A stretch of 7,334 nucleotides of DNA from positions 1 to 7,334 of the forward strand of contig DAOWNY010000089.1 of assembly GCA_030642325.1 (NCBI GenBank), given 5' to 3'. This stretch comes from Deltaproteobacteria bacterium. Lineage in GTDB: Bacteria; Desulfobacterota; DAOWNY01. Positions 1-5,548 of the stretch are shown here, in pieces. Below the pieces are notes generated by a model. That model had not been told where the DNA came from, did no database searches, and saw only the letters and a program-made list of their open reading frames with translations. The first letter of the stretch is position 1; each line of letters starts with the position of its first letter. The position numbers and the translations under genes are program-made.

Positions 1-99
1 ATTAAAGATACTGATTTAAAAATCGGCATGGCGGTGAAAGTATTACCGGTAAAGCTGGGGGACGATAAGCTTTGCATTGAATTTCAGGAAGCCGGCTAA
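1..99 (+). CDS. DUF35 / OB-fold acyl-CoA-associated protein, C-terminal fragment
   Basis: The window opens inside a gene. Frame 1 is open from base 1 to a TAA at 97-99 and gives 32 residues. The segment IGMAVKVLPVKL, then a charged turn and LCIEFQEAG, looks like the last strands of the DUF35 OB-fold. In that family a 'hGm.V.v' strand is followed by a final 'hxFx' strand near the C-terminus. Full-length members are about 130-150 residues, with an N-terminal zinc ribbon that would lie upstream of the window. Family knowledge: these proteins bind acyl-CoA and often form a complex with a thiolase encoded next to them, as in BbsA/BbsB of benzylsuccinate beta-oxidation. The downstream beta-oxidation genes fit that role. 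The call rests on a short tail only, so another OB-fold protein is possible. Confidence 0.65.
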   Translation: MKDTDLKIGMAVKVLPVKLGDDKLCIEFQEAG

Positions 100-108
100 A
101 CCGGGGCA

Positions 109-120
109 ATCAAATTTGAT
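109..120. repeat. Perfect 12-bp palindrome ATCAAATTTGAT
   Basis: ATCAAA is followed directly by its reverse complement TTTGAT, 10 bases after the DUF35 stop codon. It is AT-rich and could be a small operator for a dimeric regulator, but a 12-bp palindrome in AT-rich DNA can also arise by chance. It overlaps TTGATA (116-121), a near match to a -35 hexamer, although no well-spaced -10 follows it. Confidence 0.25.
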
Positions 121-161
121 ATATGCTTACCCATTAATAAAAAATATTTTAGACAATAAAC

Positions 162-167
162 TATAAT
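162..167 (+). promoter_or_regulatory. Candidate -10 hexamer TATAAT upstream of the acyl-CoA dehydrogenase gene
   Basis: A perfect TATAAT lies in an AT-rich stretch in the 180-base gap ahead of the acyl-CoA dehydrogenase gene, about 112 bases before its ATG. No good -35 is seen 16-18 bases upstream, where the sequence is mostly A. The nearby TAGACA at 150-155 is too close to pair with it. A separate promoter for the acyl-CoA dehydrogenase operon is plausible given the size of the gap, but this site is only a candidate and may need an activator. Confidence 0.3.
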
Positions 168-237
168 TTTTGCGGTATGAGAAGGTGGCGGTTATTTATT
201 GCTTCAGTCTCACGGAAAACAACCGAATTTTATTTAT

Positions 238-260
238 TACTACCTTTTTTAAAGGTAGTA
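238..260. promoter_or_regulatory. Perfect inverted repeat, 10-bp arms around TTT: operator or 5'-UTR hairpin
   Basis: The left arm TACTACCTTT (238-247) and right arm AAAGGTAGTA (251-260) are exact reverse complements separated by TTT. The repeat ends 9 bases before the GGGGG Shine-Dalgarno and 19 bases before the start codon of the acyl-CoA dehydrogenase gene. No T-run follows the stem on either strand (GAAAAAAC on the + side, AT-mixed on the - side), so it is not a standard intrinsic terminator. Its size and symmetry suit the operator of a dimeric regulator such as a TetR- or GntR-type acyl-CoA sensor. In RNA it would form a tight hairpin next to the ribosome binding site. Which role applies is inference. 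Confidence 0.55.
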
Positions 261-279
261 GAAAAAACAGGGGGATAAA

Positions 280-1434
280 ATGGATTTTGGACTTACGGAA
301 GAACAGCGGTTAATTAAAGACCAGATCCGGGATTTTGCTGTAAATGAGATTGGTCCTCTGGTGGAGGAAGCAGAGGAGACGGAAGTAACTCCTCTGGAGT
401 TATTTCCAAAGATGGGCAGACTGGGCTATTTAGGTATTACCTATCCGGCAGAGTACGGAGGAGCCGAAGCAGATAAGATTTCCGAATGCATCTTGATAGA
501 GGAATTAAATAAAGTCTGCGCAGGGATTGCCGGTGCGTTGAGTACTACGCATTCAGGCCTGGGAACCAGAGCACTCAATGAATTTGGAACAGAAGATCAG
601 AAACAGAGATTCCTTGCGCCTGCCATTAAAGGTGAAAAAATCGGCGCCTTTGCTTTGACCGAGGCAGACGCCGGGTCAGATGCCATTTCCATGAGAACAA
701 GGGCAATAAGAGATGGCGATGATTACATTTTGAACGGAACCAAGATGTTTATCAGTAACGGCACTTTTTGCGATTTTGTCCCGGTCGCCTGTTACACTAC
801 GGATCCTAAGAAGGTGGAAAAAAGAGGCAAAGGTATCAGCTTTCTTATCGCTGAGAAGGGTATGCCCGGTTTTACCACAAATAAGCTGGATAAGTCGGGA
901 AATAGATCCCAGGAGACGGCTGAGCTGATATTTGAAAATGTTAGGATTCCCAAAGAGAATTTGCTGGGAAAAGAGGGGGATGGATTGGCCCAGATACTGG
1001 CAACCCTGATTCCCGGAAGATTGGCTTATGGGGCAAGGGCAACCGGTCTTGGCCAGGCTGCGTATGATATAGTTTATAAATATGCTCAAGATAGGGTGCA
1101 GTTTGGAAAACCCATTGGCAAGTTTCAGGCTAATATGTTTAAATTGGTGGATATAGCCATGAATGTGGACATTATGAGGCTTATGACTTATCGTACAGCA
1201 TGGTTGTATGATCAGCCCGGCTTAAAGTTTGCAAAGGAAGCTTACATGGTTAAAATTTTTACCACTGAAACCATTCAGCAGATAATGCTGAAGGCTCTTG
1301 CGGTTCACGGTGGATATGGTTATATGAAGGAGTATCCCATCGAGAGAATGTGGCGGGATGCCAAGATGTTAAATATCACCGAAGGGACTACGGAAATGGC
1401 ATATTTAGCAGCCGCTCGAGAATTAAAGATATAA
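280..1434 (+). CDS. Acyl-CoA dehydrogenase
   Basis: This is a 384-residue FAD enzyme that makes the alpha,beta double bond in an acyl-CoA and normally passes electrons to electron-transferring flavoprotein. The length is typical of the short-chain/butyryl-type family. An N-terminal helical domain begins with DFGLTEEQRLIKDQIRDFA. The middle beta domain carries FALTEADAGSD (124-134) and MFISNG (156-161), both contacting FAD and substrate. The C-terminal helical domain has DRVQFGKPIGKFQ (271-283), HGGYGYMKEYPIER (343-356) and NITEGTTEM (365-373). Glu368 sits where short- and medium-chain members keep the catalytic base. The start is supported by GGGGG at 270-274, 5 bases before the ATG. It is the first gene of a beta-oxidation set, 56 bases ahead of 3-hydroxyacyl-CoA dehydrogenase. 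ITEGT instead of the common IYEGT is a small variation. Chain length or branching of the substrate cannot be told; a succinyl-CoA derivative, as for BbsG, is one option. Confidence 0.95.
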   Translation: MDFGLTEEQRLIKDQIRDFAVNEIGPLVEEAEETEVTPLELFPKMGRLGYLGITYPAEYGGAEADKISECILIEELNKVCAGIAGALSTTHSGLGTRALNEFGTEDQKQRFLAPAIKGEKIGAFALTEADAGSDAISMRTRAIRDGDDYILNGTKMFISNGTFCDFVPVACYTTDPKKVEKRGKGISFLIAEKGMPGFTTNKLDKSGNRSQETAELIFENVRIPKENLLGKEGDGLAQILATLIPGRLAYGARATGLGQAAYDIVYKYAQDRVQFGKPIGKFQANMFKLVDIAMNVDIMRLMTYRTAWLYDQPGLKFAKEAYMVKIFTTETIQQIMLKALAVHGGYGYMKEYPIERMWRDAKMLNITEGTTEMAYLAAARELKI

Positions 1435-1480
1435 AGTATTTAAGGGTATTTCTTCCGAAAATTATGGAATATCTTATTGA

Positions 1481-1486
1481 AGGAGG
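1481..1486 (+). promoter_or_regulatory. Strong Shine-Dalgarno AGGAGG that fixes the 3-hydroxyacyl-CoA dehydrogenase start
   Basis: AGGAGG stands 4 bases before the ATG at 1491. The same frame is open further upstream, with in-frame ATGs at 1350 (inside the previous gene) and 1464. Only the ATG at 1491 has this site, and it starts directly at the nucleotide-binding strand of the protein, so it is taken as the true start. Confidence 0.8.
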
Positions 1487-1490
1487 AGAG

Positions 1491-2375
1491 ATGGATATTA
1501 AAAAAGTTTTTATTGTCGGGTCAGGCTTGATGGGGAGCGGTATTGCCCAGGTTTGTGCACAATCCGGGATTGAGGTCGTGCTAAATGATGTTTCCGATGA
1601 AATTCTGCAGAAGGGCATAAAAAGTATTGCCTGGTCGGTGGGAAAATTTGTTGAAAAAGGGAAAGTTTCCGAGGACAAAGAAACCATTATGGGTCGCATT
1701 AAAACTTCGATCGAATATGGCCCGGCCTCGGATGCGGATCTGGTAATTGAAGCGGTATTTGAAAATAAAGAGATCAAAAAAGAAATTTTTTCTAAATTTG
1801 AGGATGTTTGCAAGCCGGAGGCATATATGGCCAGCAATACCTCCGCGATAGCCATTACCGAACTGGGGGCTGCAACAAAAAGACCTGAAAAAGTTTTGGG
1901 ACTCCACTTTTTTAACCCGGTTCCTATGATGGGAGTGGTGGAAGTGGTGCGAGGAGTTTCCACTACGGAAGAGACCGTCGAGATGGGGATGGAATTCGTA
2001 AAAAAAGTGGGTAAAGAACCGATCCGCGTGGAGAAAGATGTGGCAGCTTTCTTATTGAACCGGATCAACTTCCCTTCCACCATAGAAGCCATCCGGATGG
2101 TAGAGGATGGAATCGGGACGGTGGAAGATATCGATAAAGGAGTTAAACTTGCCTTTGGCAGAAAAATGGGTATTTTTGAAACCGGGGATATGGTAGGACT
2201 GAATGTAACCTATGGTGCCTTGATGGCTTGCTATGAGGAGACAAAAGATCCCCGATGGTATCCTCCGCAACTGCTGAGAAGGAAGGTGGCTGCCGGTGAA
2301 CTTGGGCGAAAGACCGGCAAAGGATGGTATGAATATAACAAGGATGGCACAAAGAAGGAAAAAAAGAGAGGATAG
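1491..2375 (+). CDS. 3-hydroxyacyl-CoA dehydrogenase
   Basis: This 294-residue NAD-dependent enzyme oxidises (S)-3-hydroxyacyl-CoA to 3-oxoacyl-CoA, the third step of beta-oxidation. The stand-alone short form is usually about 280-310 residues. The N-terminal Rossmann domain starts with VFIVGSGLMGSGIAQ, glycines at 10, 12, 15 and 17, and the acid after beta-2 is Asp33. SNTSAI (115-120) supplies the substrate-binding serine. The LHFFNPVP motif holds His139 and Asn142, and Glu151 lies 12 residues after the histidine, the spacing of the family's catalytic His-Glu pair. The C-terminal helical dimer domain begins at about 185 with FLLNRINFP (Asn190) and ends in GRKTGKGWYEY (272-282), followed by a lysine-rich tail. 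The stop is 2 bases before the next ATG, so it is co-transcribed with the hydratase. A 3-hydroxybutyryl-CoA dehydrogenase (Hbd) role is possible; chain length is undetermined. Confidence 0.95.
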   Translation: MDIKKVFIVGSGLMGSGIAQVCAQSGIEVVLNDVSDEILQKGIKSIAWSVGKFVEKGKVSEDKETIMGRIKTSIEYGPASDADLVIEAVFENKEIKKEIFSKFEDVCKPEAYMASNTSAIAITELGAATKRPEKVLGLHFFNPVPMMGVVEVVRGVSTTEETVEMGMEFVKKVGKEPIRVEKDVAAFLLNRINFPSTIEAIRMVEDGIGTVEDIDKGVKLAFGRKMGIFETGDMVGLNVTYGALMACYEETKDPRWYPPQLLRRKVAAGELGRKTGKGWYEYNKDGTKKEKKRG

Positions 2376-2377
2376 CG

Positions 2378-3160
2378 ATGGAAAAAGATCTGGCCTATTA
2401 TGAGATTGAGGATCAGATAGCAACGGTAACGATCAATCATCCGCCCATGAACGCTCTGGATGTGCCAACCAAGGAAGCCCTGGAAAAAGTATTTGATGAA
2501 TTAGATGAACGGCGGCACGAGATCAGAGTAGTGATTTTACGGGGAGGCGGTGAAAAAGCGTTTGCGGCCGGCGCGGATATAAAAGTATTTTTAGATGATT
2601 ATCCGGAAAGGGCAAGAAGGAGATTGATGAAGAGTCACTCGATCTATAAAAAGATCGAAGATTTTCATTGGCCTGTTATTGCCGCCATCCATGGGTTTTG
2701 TCTGGGAGGTGGCCTGGAACTCTCCCTCTGTTGTGATATCAGGTACGCAACCGAAGATGCCAGCTTTGGTTTCCCTGAAGTAAATCTCTCAATATTCCCC
2801 GGAAATGGCGGAATTCCCCGGACTTTTTATTTTATGTCCCTGGGAAAAATTAAGGAAATGGTTTATACCGGAAAAATGATCAAGGCACCGGAGGCAGAGA
2901 GTTTGGGAATTGTTGATAAGGTAGTTGCGGCCGATCAGATCATGGAAGAGGCCGGGAAGCTTGCAAAAAAAATTGCGTCCAAGGGGCCGCTTGGTATTGC
3001 AGCAGCAAAGAAGGTGATAAACCGTGTAAGGGATATGACCCTTACCCAGGGTTTGGAACTGGAGACTGATTACTGGTCGGGACTGGCTTCCACAGAAGAT
3101 ATGAAAGAGGGTGCAAAGGCTTTTCTGGAAAAAAGAAAACCTGCATATAAGGGAAAATAA
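2378..3160 (+). CDS. Enoyl-CoA hydratase (crotonase family)
   Basis: This 260-residue crotonase-fold protein, of normal family length, most likely adds water to trans-2-enoyl-CoA to give the 3-hydroxyacyl-CoA used by the preceding gene product. FAAGADIKVF (62-71) and HGFCLGGGLELS (105-116) form the CoA pocket and oxyanion hole, with backbone contributions expected near Ala66 and Gly111. Glu114 and Glu134 (in FGFPEV) are 20 residues apart, matching the two catalytic glutamates of true hydratases (Glu144 and Glu164 in the rat enzyme). This argues against isomerase-only or dehalogenase-type members. PGNGGIPRT (141-149) replaces the usual GAGGTQR loop, a modest variation near the active site. An AGAGGA site overlaps the end of the upstream gene, and the ATG starts 2 bases after that stop. 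This is the last gene before a 404-base gap, so it probably ends the operon. Confidence 0.94.
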   Translation: MEKDLAYYEIEDQIATVTINHPPMNALDVPTKEALEKVFDELDERRHEIRVVILRGGGEKAFAAGADIKVFLDDYPERARRRLMKSHSIYKKIEDFHWPVIAAIHGFCLGGGLELSLCCDIRYATEDASFGFPEVNLSIFPGNGGIPRTFYFMSLGKIKEMVYTGKMIKAPEAESLGIVDKVVAADQIMEEAGKLAKKIASKGPLGIAAAKKVINRVRDMTLTQGLELETDYWSGLASTEDMKEGAKAFLEKRKPAYKGK

Positions 3161-3210
3161 TTTCCTTAAAGTCACGATTCTTTCAATTTTTTTGCAAGGA
3201 ATGGTATTAC

Positions 3211-3244
3211 CTGGAAAGCTGCTTTTGCACCAGTTAATTTTTTT
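3211..3244 (+). terminator. Weak intrinsic-terminator candidate after enoyl-CoA hydratase
   Basis: CTGG (3211-3214) pairs with CCAG (3230-3233). The adjoining AAAG (3215-3218) can pair with CTTT (3222-3225), leaving a TGCA bulge on the 3' side. After four bases (TTAA) comes T7 at 3238-3244. The site is 50 bases beyond the hydratase stop, a natural place to end the transcript. The stem is short and bulged, so strong termination is doubtful. Confidence 0.35.
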
Positions 3245-3326
3245 CAGGCGGAACACTTGGTTGTTTTGTCTCAAACAGCATGAAGGCAAGTGAAAAGGCA
3301 ACAGGAAGGGACCGTACAGGTGATAA

Positions 3327-3422
3327 ATGCGAAAGAAAGAGACCCTCTCAAGTTCCGGGTTGGGGGGGGACGAAGGCTATACTTTAATTGGTGGAATTAA
3401 AACCGGGTGGATTTATGTATAG
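3327..3422 (+). CDS. Candidate small ORF, 31 residues, function unknown
   Basis: An ATG preceded by AGGTG (3318-3322), 4 bases away, opens a 31-codon frame ending in TAG. The product begins MRKKETLSSSGLGG and ends TLIGGIKTGWIYV: a charged start, a glycine-rich middle and a hydrophobic/aromatic end. I do not recognise it. The frame runs through the G8 tract and through the nested stem structure at 3375-3424, so the same bases may instead be serving an RNA structure. An overlapping 35-codon frame (3280-3387) would join its second half if a -1 slip happened on the G-run. Open frames of this length are expected by chance in a 400-base gap, so the gene is only possible. Confidence 0.25.
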   Translation: MRKKETLSSSGLGGDEGYTLIGGIKTGWIYV

Positions 3423-3424
3423 TC
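3375..3424 (+). other. Nested stem structure in the gap ahead of the flavoenzyme gene
   Basis: The outer stem pairs GGCTATAC (3375-3382) with GTATAGTC (3417-3424), eight pairs including one G-T wobble. Stacked directly on its 5' arm is a perfect 7-bp hairpin, TTTAATT (3383-3389) with AATTAAA (3395-3401), closing a GGTGG loop. The 15 bases at 3402-3416 (ACCGGGTGGATTTAT) remain as a single-stranded bulge. A small GAGA-CCC-TCTC hairpin lies just upstream at 3339-3349. No T-run follows, so it is not a terminator. It could be a leader-RNA structure or protein-binding DNA. It matches no riboswitch that I can identify. Confidence 0.4.
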
Positions 3425-3470
3425 CCGACAAATAAGCTGGTGAAGAAAACAGGATTGAGCTAAAAGAAGC

Positions 3471-3572
3471 ATGGGAAAACCAAATAACAAAGAAGGTTTT
3501 AAATTTTGGGGAACTCAATCCAAAGATTATTTAGAAAATTATTCAAAAAAAGGAGAAATGTGTAATGTTTGA
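3471..3572 (+). CDS. Candidate small ORF, 33 residues, overlapping the flavoenzyme start
   Basis: An ATG opens a 33-codon frame that ends with TGA at 3570-3572, overlapping the start of the next gene by 8 bases in another frame. The product has a plausible soluble composition, including KEGFKFWGTQSKDYLENYSK, rich in aromatic and charged residues. Its own ribosome binding site is poor (AAAAGAAG directly before the ATG), while the strong AGGAG at 3551-3555 inside it serves the downstream gene. If translated, it would couple to the flavoenzyme like a leader peptide. I do not recognise it, and it could be a chance frame. Confidence 0.25.
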   Translation: MGKPNNKEGFKFWGTQSKDYLENYSKKGEMCNV

Positions 3573-5502
3573 TAATTTAAAAAAATCGATTAAAATTAAG
3601 AATTATGAAGTCAGTAATCGAATGAAGTATGCGGCCACCGTGAATAACTTCTGTGATATCAAGACCGGTGAAGTTACCGATACCGAAGTGGCCTATCTGG
3701 AGGAGAGGGCAAAGGGTAAATTTGGCATCGTGACTTCCCAGGGAGCCTTCACCCATATTCTGGGGAAGGGTTACAAAGGTCAGATGGGCATCCATGAGGA
3801 AAGTATGCTTCCGGGTTTGAAGAGAATCGCCGATGCGATCAATAAGCATGGATCAATGTCGTTGGGGCAAATTATGCATACCGGACGGTATGCCCATCCC
3901 CATGACTATGGAATCGATGATTTGCCCCGGGGACCTTCTGATTTTACTTCCCCAATCAAGAGATACGGCAAATGCAAGGGAATGACCAAGGACGAGATTC
4001 ATGAGCAGGTTGAGGCCCACGGCCGGGCCGCCAGGTGGTTCAAGGAAGCCGGTTTTGACGGAGTGGAAATTTGCGGAATCGTAGGCTATTTGATTGCCGA
4101 TTTCCTTAGCAGCTGGACTAATCTTCGTGACGACGAATACGGCGGATCACTGGAAAACCGGGCAAGATTTTTCATCGAAATTATAGATATATGCAGGAAA
4201 GAAGTGGGTCCCGATTATCCGTTGACGATCAGATTGAACAGCGCTGACTTTATCAAGGGTGGCAACTCGGAAGATGATTATCTTGAGATCGCCAAGATGG
4301 TGCATGATAAAGTGGATTTAATCAGCATGACAGTGGGCTGGCATGAGACCTCAACATCAGTGATTACCCCTGATATTGAGCCTGGTCATTGGCTGTATCT
4401 GCCGGAAAGATGGAAAAAAGAAGGAATCAAACCCCCTCTATGCATGGCTTACCGGTTAAATTATCCTGATCTTCCGGATAAGGCCGTCGCTGATGGCATA
4501 ATCGATATGTGGGAAGTATGCCGCCCCGGTATTGCCGATGCATTCATGGCGCAAAAGGTGCTGGAAGATCGACCGGAAGACATTACCGTTTGCCCGGCCT
4601 GCGATTTCGGCTGTTTTATGAAGGTATTCATTGATGCCAAGATGGCTTGTATGGTCAATCCCCGCTGCGGCAATGAATCTGATGCTGATTATGACATCAA
4701 ACCGGCATCCCGAAAGAAAAAAGTGATGGTGGTCGGAGCAGGTCCTTCCGGAATGGAAGTAGCCCGTTTGGCATCAATCAGGGGGCATGATGTAACTCTC
4801 TATGAGAAGCAGGATAAGCTGGGCGGACAGGTAAGACTGGGGGTCAAGACCCCGATTACCAAAGACTGGCGTTACATGGTTACCTATTATGAAGCTCAGA
4901 TGAAAAAAGAGAATGTCAAAGTGGTGACGGGCAAAGAAGTTACCACGGATATAGTTGACAAAGAATCTCCTGATGTGCTGGTGATTGCAACCGGAGCGCA
5001 TCCCTTGGTGCCTTCTGTACCTGGCCTCGACAGTCCTAAGGTCATCGATCTTTATGATGTGCTTGATGAAAAAGTAGAAGTCGGGCAGAAAGTGGTCTTC
5101 TGGGGAAGCAGGGAACTGGTAGTGCAAACAGCTGAATGGCTGGCCGAACAAGGCAAAGATGTTACCCTGGTGGAAGAAGGTAAGAAGATTGGTAGAGACA
5201 TCAACATTTTTAACATTTTGTGTCATCGAACCCTACTCAAGAAGCTGAACATCAAACAATTGACCGAGATAAAAGTTAATAAAATTACTGATCAAGGGCT
5301 TGTAATCACCAAGGAAGGTAAGGAAGAGACCATTCCGGCGGATAGCATCATCGTAGTCCCTAAGATGGAATCCGACAATGAACTCCTCGAAGATGTGAGC
5401 GCAGTGACTGATATGGAAATACACTCCGTTGGTGATTGTGTTGCTCCACGCAAGTTATTTGTTGCAATTCACGAGGGCTTTAAAACAGGACTAAAAGTTT
5501 AA
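3565..5502 (+). CDS. Iron-sulfur flavoenzyme, 2,4-dienoyl-CoA reductase / old yellow enzyme family
   Basis: This 645-residue protein has the three-part build of 2,4-dienoyl-CoA reductase, 2-enoate reductase and trimethylamine dehydrogenase. An FMN-binding TIM barrel spans about 1-335, with QIMHTGRYAHP (102-112) and DEYGGSLENRARF (190-202). Tyr175 (in VGYLIADFL) and His260 (in VGWHE) match the acid/base pair of E. coli FadH. A 4Fe-4S site follows, with Cys343, 346, 350 and 362 in the same CX2CX3CX11C spacing as FadH. Residues 386-645 form the FAD domain: VVGAGPSGMEVARLA (389-403), then Glu414, and a terminal SVGDC (621-625). The inserted nucleotide domain near 508-540 is odd: VVFWGSRELVV has lost the second and third glycines of GxGxxG. 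NAD(P)H use is therefore doubtful, and a protein electron partner, as in trimethylamine dehydrogenase, is possible. AGGAG 9 bases upstream supports the start. It heads a cluster with an FAD oxidase and an Fe-S protein. The substrate is unknown; enoate, dienoyl-CoA and amine are open. Confidence 0.88.
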   Translation: MFDNLKKSIKIKNYEVSNRMKYAATVNNFCDIKTGEVTDTEVAYLEERAKGKFGIVTSQGAFTHILGKGYKGQMGIHEESMLPGLKRIADAINKHGSMSLGQIMHTGRYAHPHDYGIDDLPRGPSDFTSPIKRYGKCKGMTKDEIHEQVEAHGRAARWFKEAGFDGVEICGIVGYLIADFLSSWTNLRDDEYGGSLENRARFFIEIIDICRKEVGPDYPLTIRLNSADFIKGGNSEDDYLEIAKMVHDKVDLISMTVGWHETSTSVITPDIEPGHWLYLPERWKKEGIKPPLCMAYRLNYPDLPDKAVADGIIDMWEVCRPGIADAFMAQKVLEDRPEDITVCPACDFGCFMKVFIDAKMACMVNPRCGNESDADYDIKPASRKKKVMVVGAGPSGMEVARLASIRGHDVTLYEKQDKLGGQVRLGVKTPITKDWRYMVTYYEAQMKKENVKVVTGKEVTTDIVDKESPDVLVIATGAHPLVPSVPGLDSPKVIDLYDVLDEKVEVGQKVVFWGSRELVVQTAEWLAEQGKDVTLVEEGKKIGRDINIFNILCHRTLLKKLNIKQLTEIKVNKITDQGLVITKEGKEETIPADSIIVVPKMESDNELLEDVSAVTDMEIHSVGDCVAPRKLFVAIHEGFKTGLKV

Positions 5503-5520
5503 GGGCCTGCCTTTAAACTT
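5495..5520 (+). other. Strong hairpin across the flavoenzyme stop codon
   Basis: AAGTTTAAGGG (5495-5505) pairs with CCTTTAAACTT (5510-5520) in an 11-bp stem with one G-T wobble and a CCTG loop. The TAA stop of the flavoenzyme (5500-5502) lies in the left arm. Downstream is AACAAATGATG, not a T-run, so it is not an ordinary terminator and probably does not separate the two genes. A role in RNA processing, protection of the upstream message, or slowing translation into the FAD oxidase is inferred. Confidence 0.5.
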
Positions 5521-5548
5521 AACAAATGATGAAAAAAGGGGAATAATA

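Larger units (their letters stand above)
3161..3564. other. 404-base gap between the beta-oxidation operon and the redox cluster
   Basis: No large gene fits here on either strand. Visible items are a weak terminator-like hairpin (3211-3244), a G8 run (3362-3369), a nested stem structure (3375-3424), two candidate small ORFs (3327-3422 and 3471-3572), and a good Shine-Dalgarno AGGAG (3551-3555) placed 9 bases before the next ATG. Isolated -10-like hexamers (TATACT 3378, TATAGT 3418) lack matching -35 boxes. No convincing housekeeping or sigma-54 promoter could be assigned, although the position suggests that transcription of the right-hand cluster begins here. Confidence 0.6.

Noticed and set aside
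186..204. Sigma-54-like TGGCGG...TTGC ahead of acyl-CoA dehydrogenase
   Set aside because: The spacing between the GG and GC elements is 12 or 9 bases rather than the required 10, and the -24 element is not TGGCAC.
177..278. 33-codon frame ending one base before the acyl-CoA dehydrogenase ATG
   Set aside because: No ribosome binding site before its ATG, and the codons run straight through the perfect inverted repeat at 238-260. Open frames of this size are common by chance here.
1350..1490. Longer N-terminus for 3-hydroxyacyl-CoA dehydrogenase (47 extra residues)
   Set aside because: The extension would overlap the acyl-CoA dehydrogenase by 85 bases and lacks a ribosome binding site. The ATG at 1491 has a strong AGGAGG and begins the Rossmann fold directly.
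1388..2092. Long open frame on the minus strand (234 codons) opposite 3-hydroxyacyl-CoA dehydrogenase
   Set aside because: It lies almost fully antisense to a gene with intact catalytic motifs, and its translation is a serine/threonine/isoleucine-rich shadow with no recognisable domain.
3111..3293. Plus-strand 60-codon frame starting inside the hydratase gene
   Set aside because: It starts within the hydratase in another frame, has no ribosome binding site and crosses the terminator-like hairpin; the hydrophobic translation reflects the T-rich DNA.
2789..3301. Minus-strand open frame of 170 codons covering the end of the hydratase and part of the gap
   Set aside because: Mostly antisense to the hydratase. 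The translation is cysteine- and phenylalanine-rich without domain features, and the part in the gap alone is not gene-like.
3339..3424. T-box riboswitch, suggested by GAGA...CCGGGTTGG and AACCGGGTGG
   Set aside because: The T-box core needs GGGTGGNACCGCG, and only the first part is present. No antiterminator/terminator pair with a T-run precedes the gene, and the downstream gene is not an aminoacyl-tRNA synthetase or amino acid gene.
3652..3654. Cys30 of the flavoenzyme as the covalent FMN cysteine of trimethylamine dehydrogenase, also numbered Cys30
   Set aside because: Aligned from the shared Asn-Arg pair near the N-terminus, the trimethylamine dehydrogenase cysteine falls on Val26, so the matching number is a coincidence. 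The alignment was done by eye from memory.
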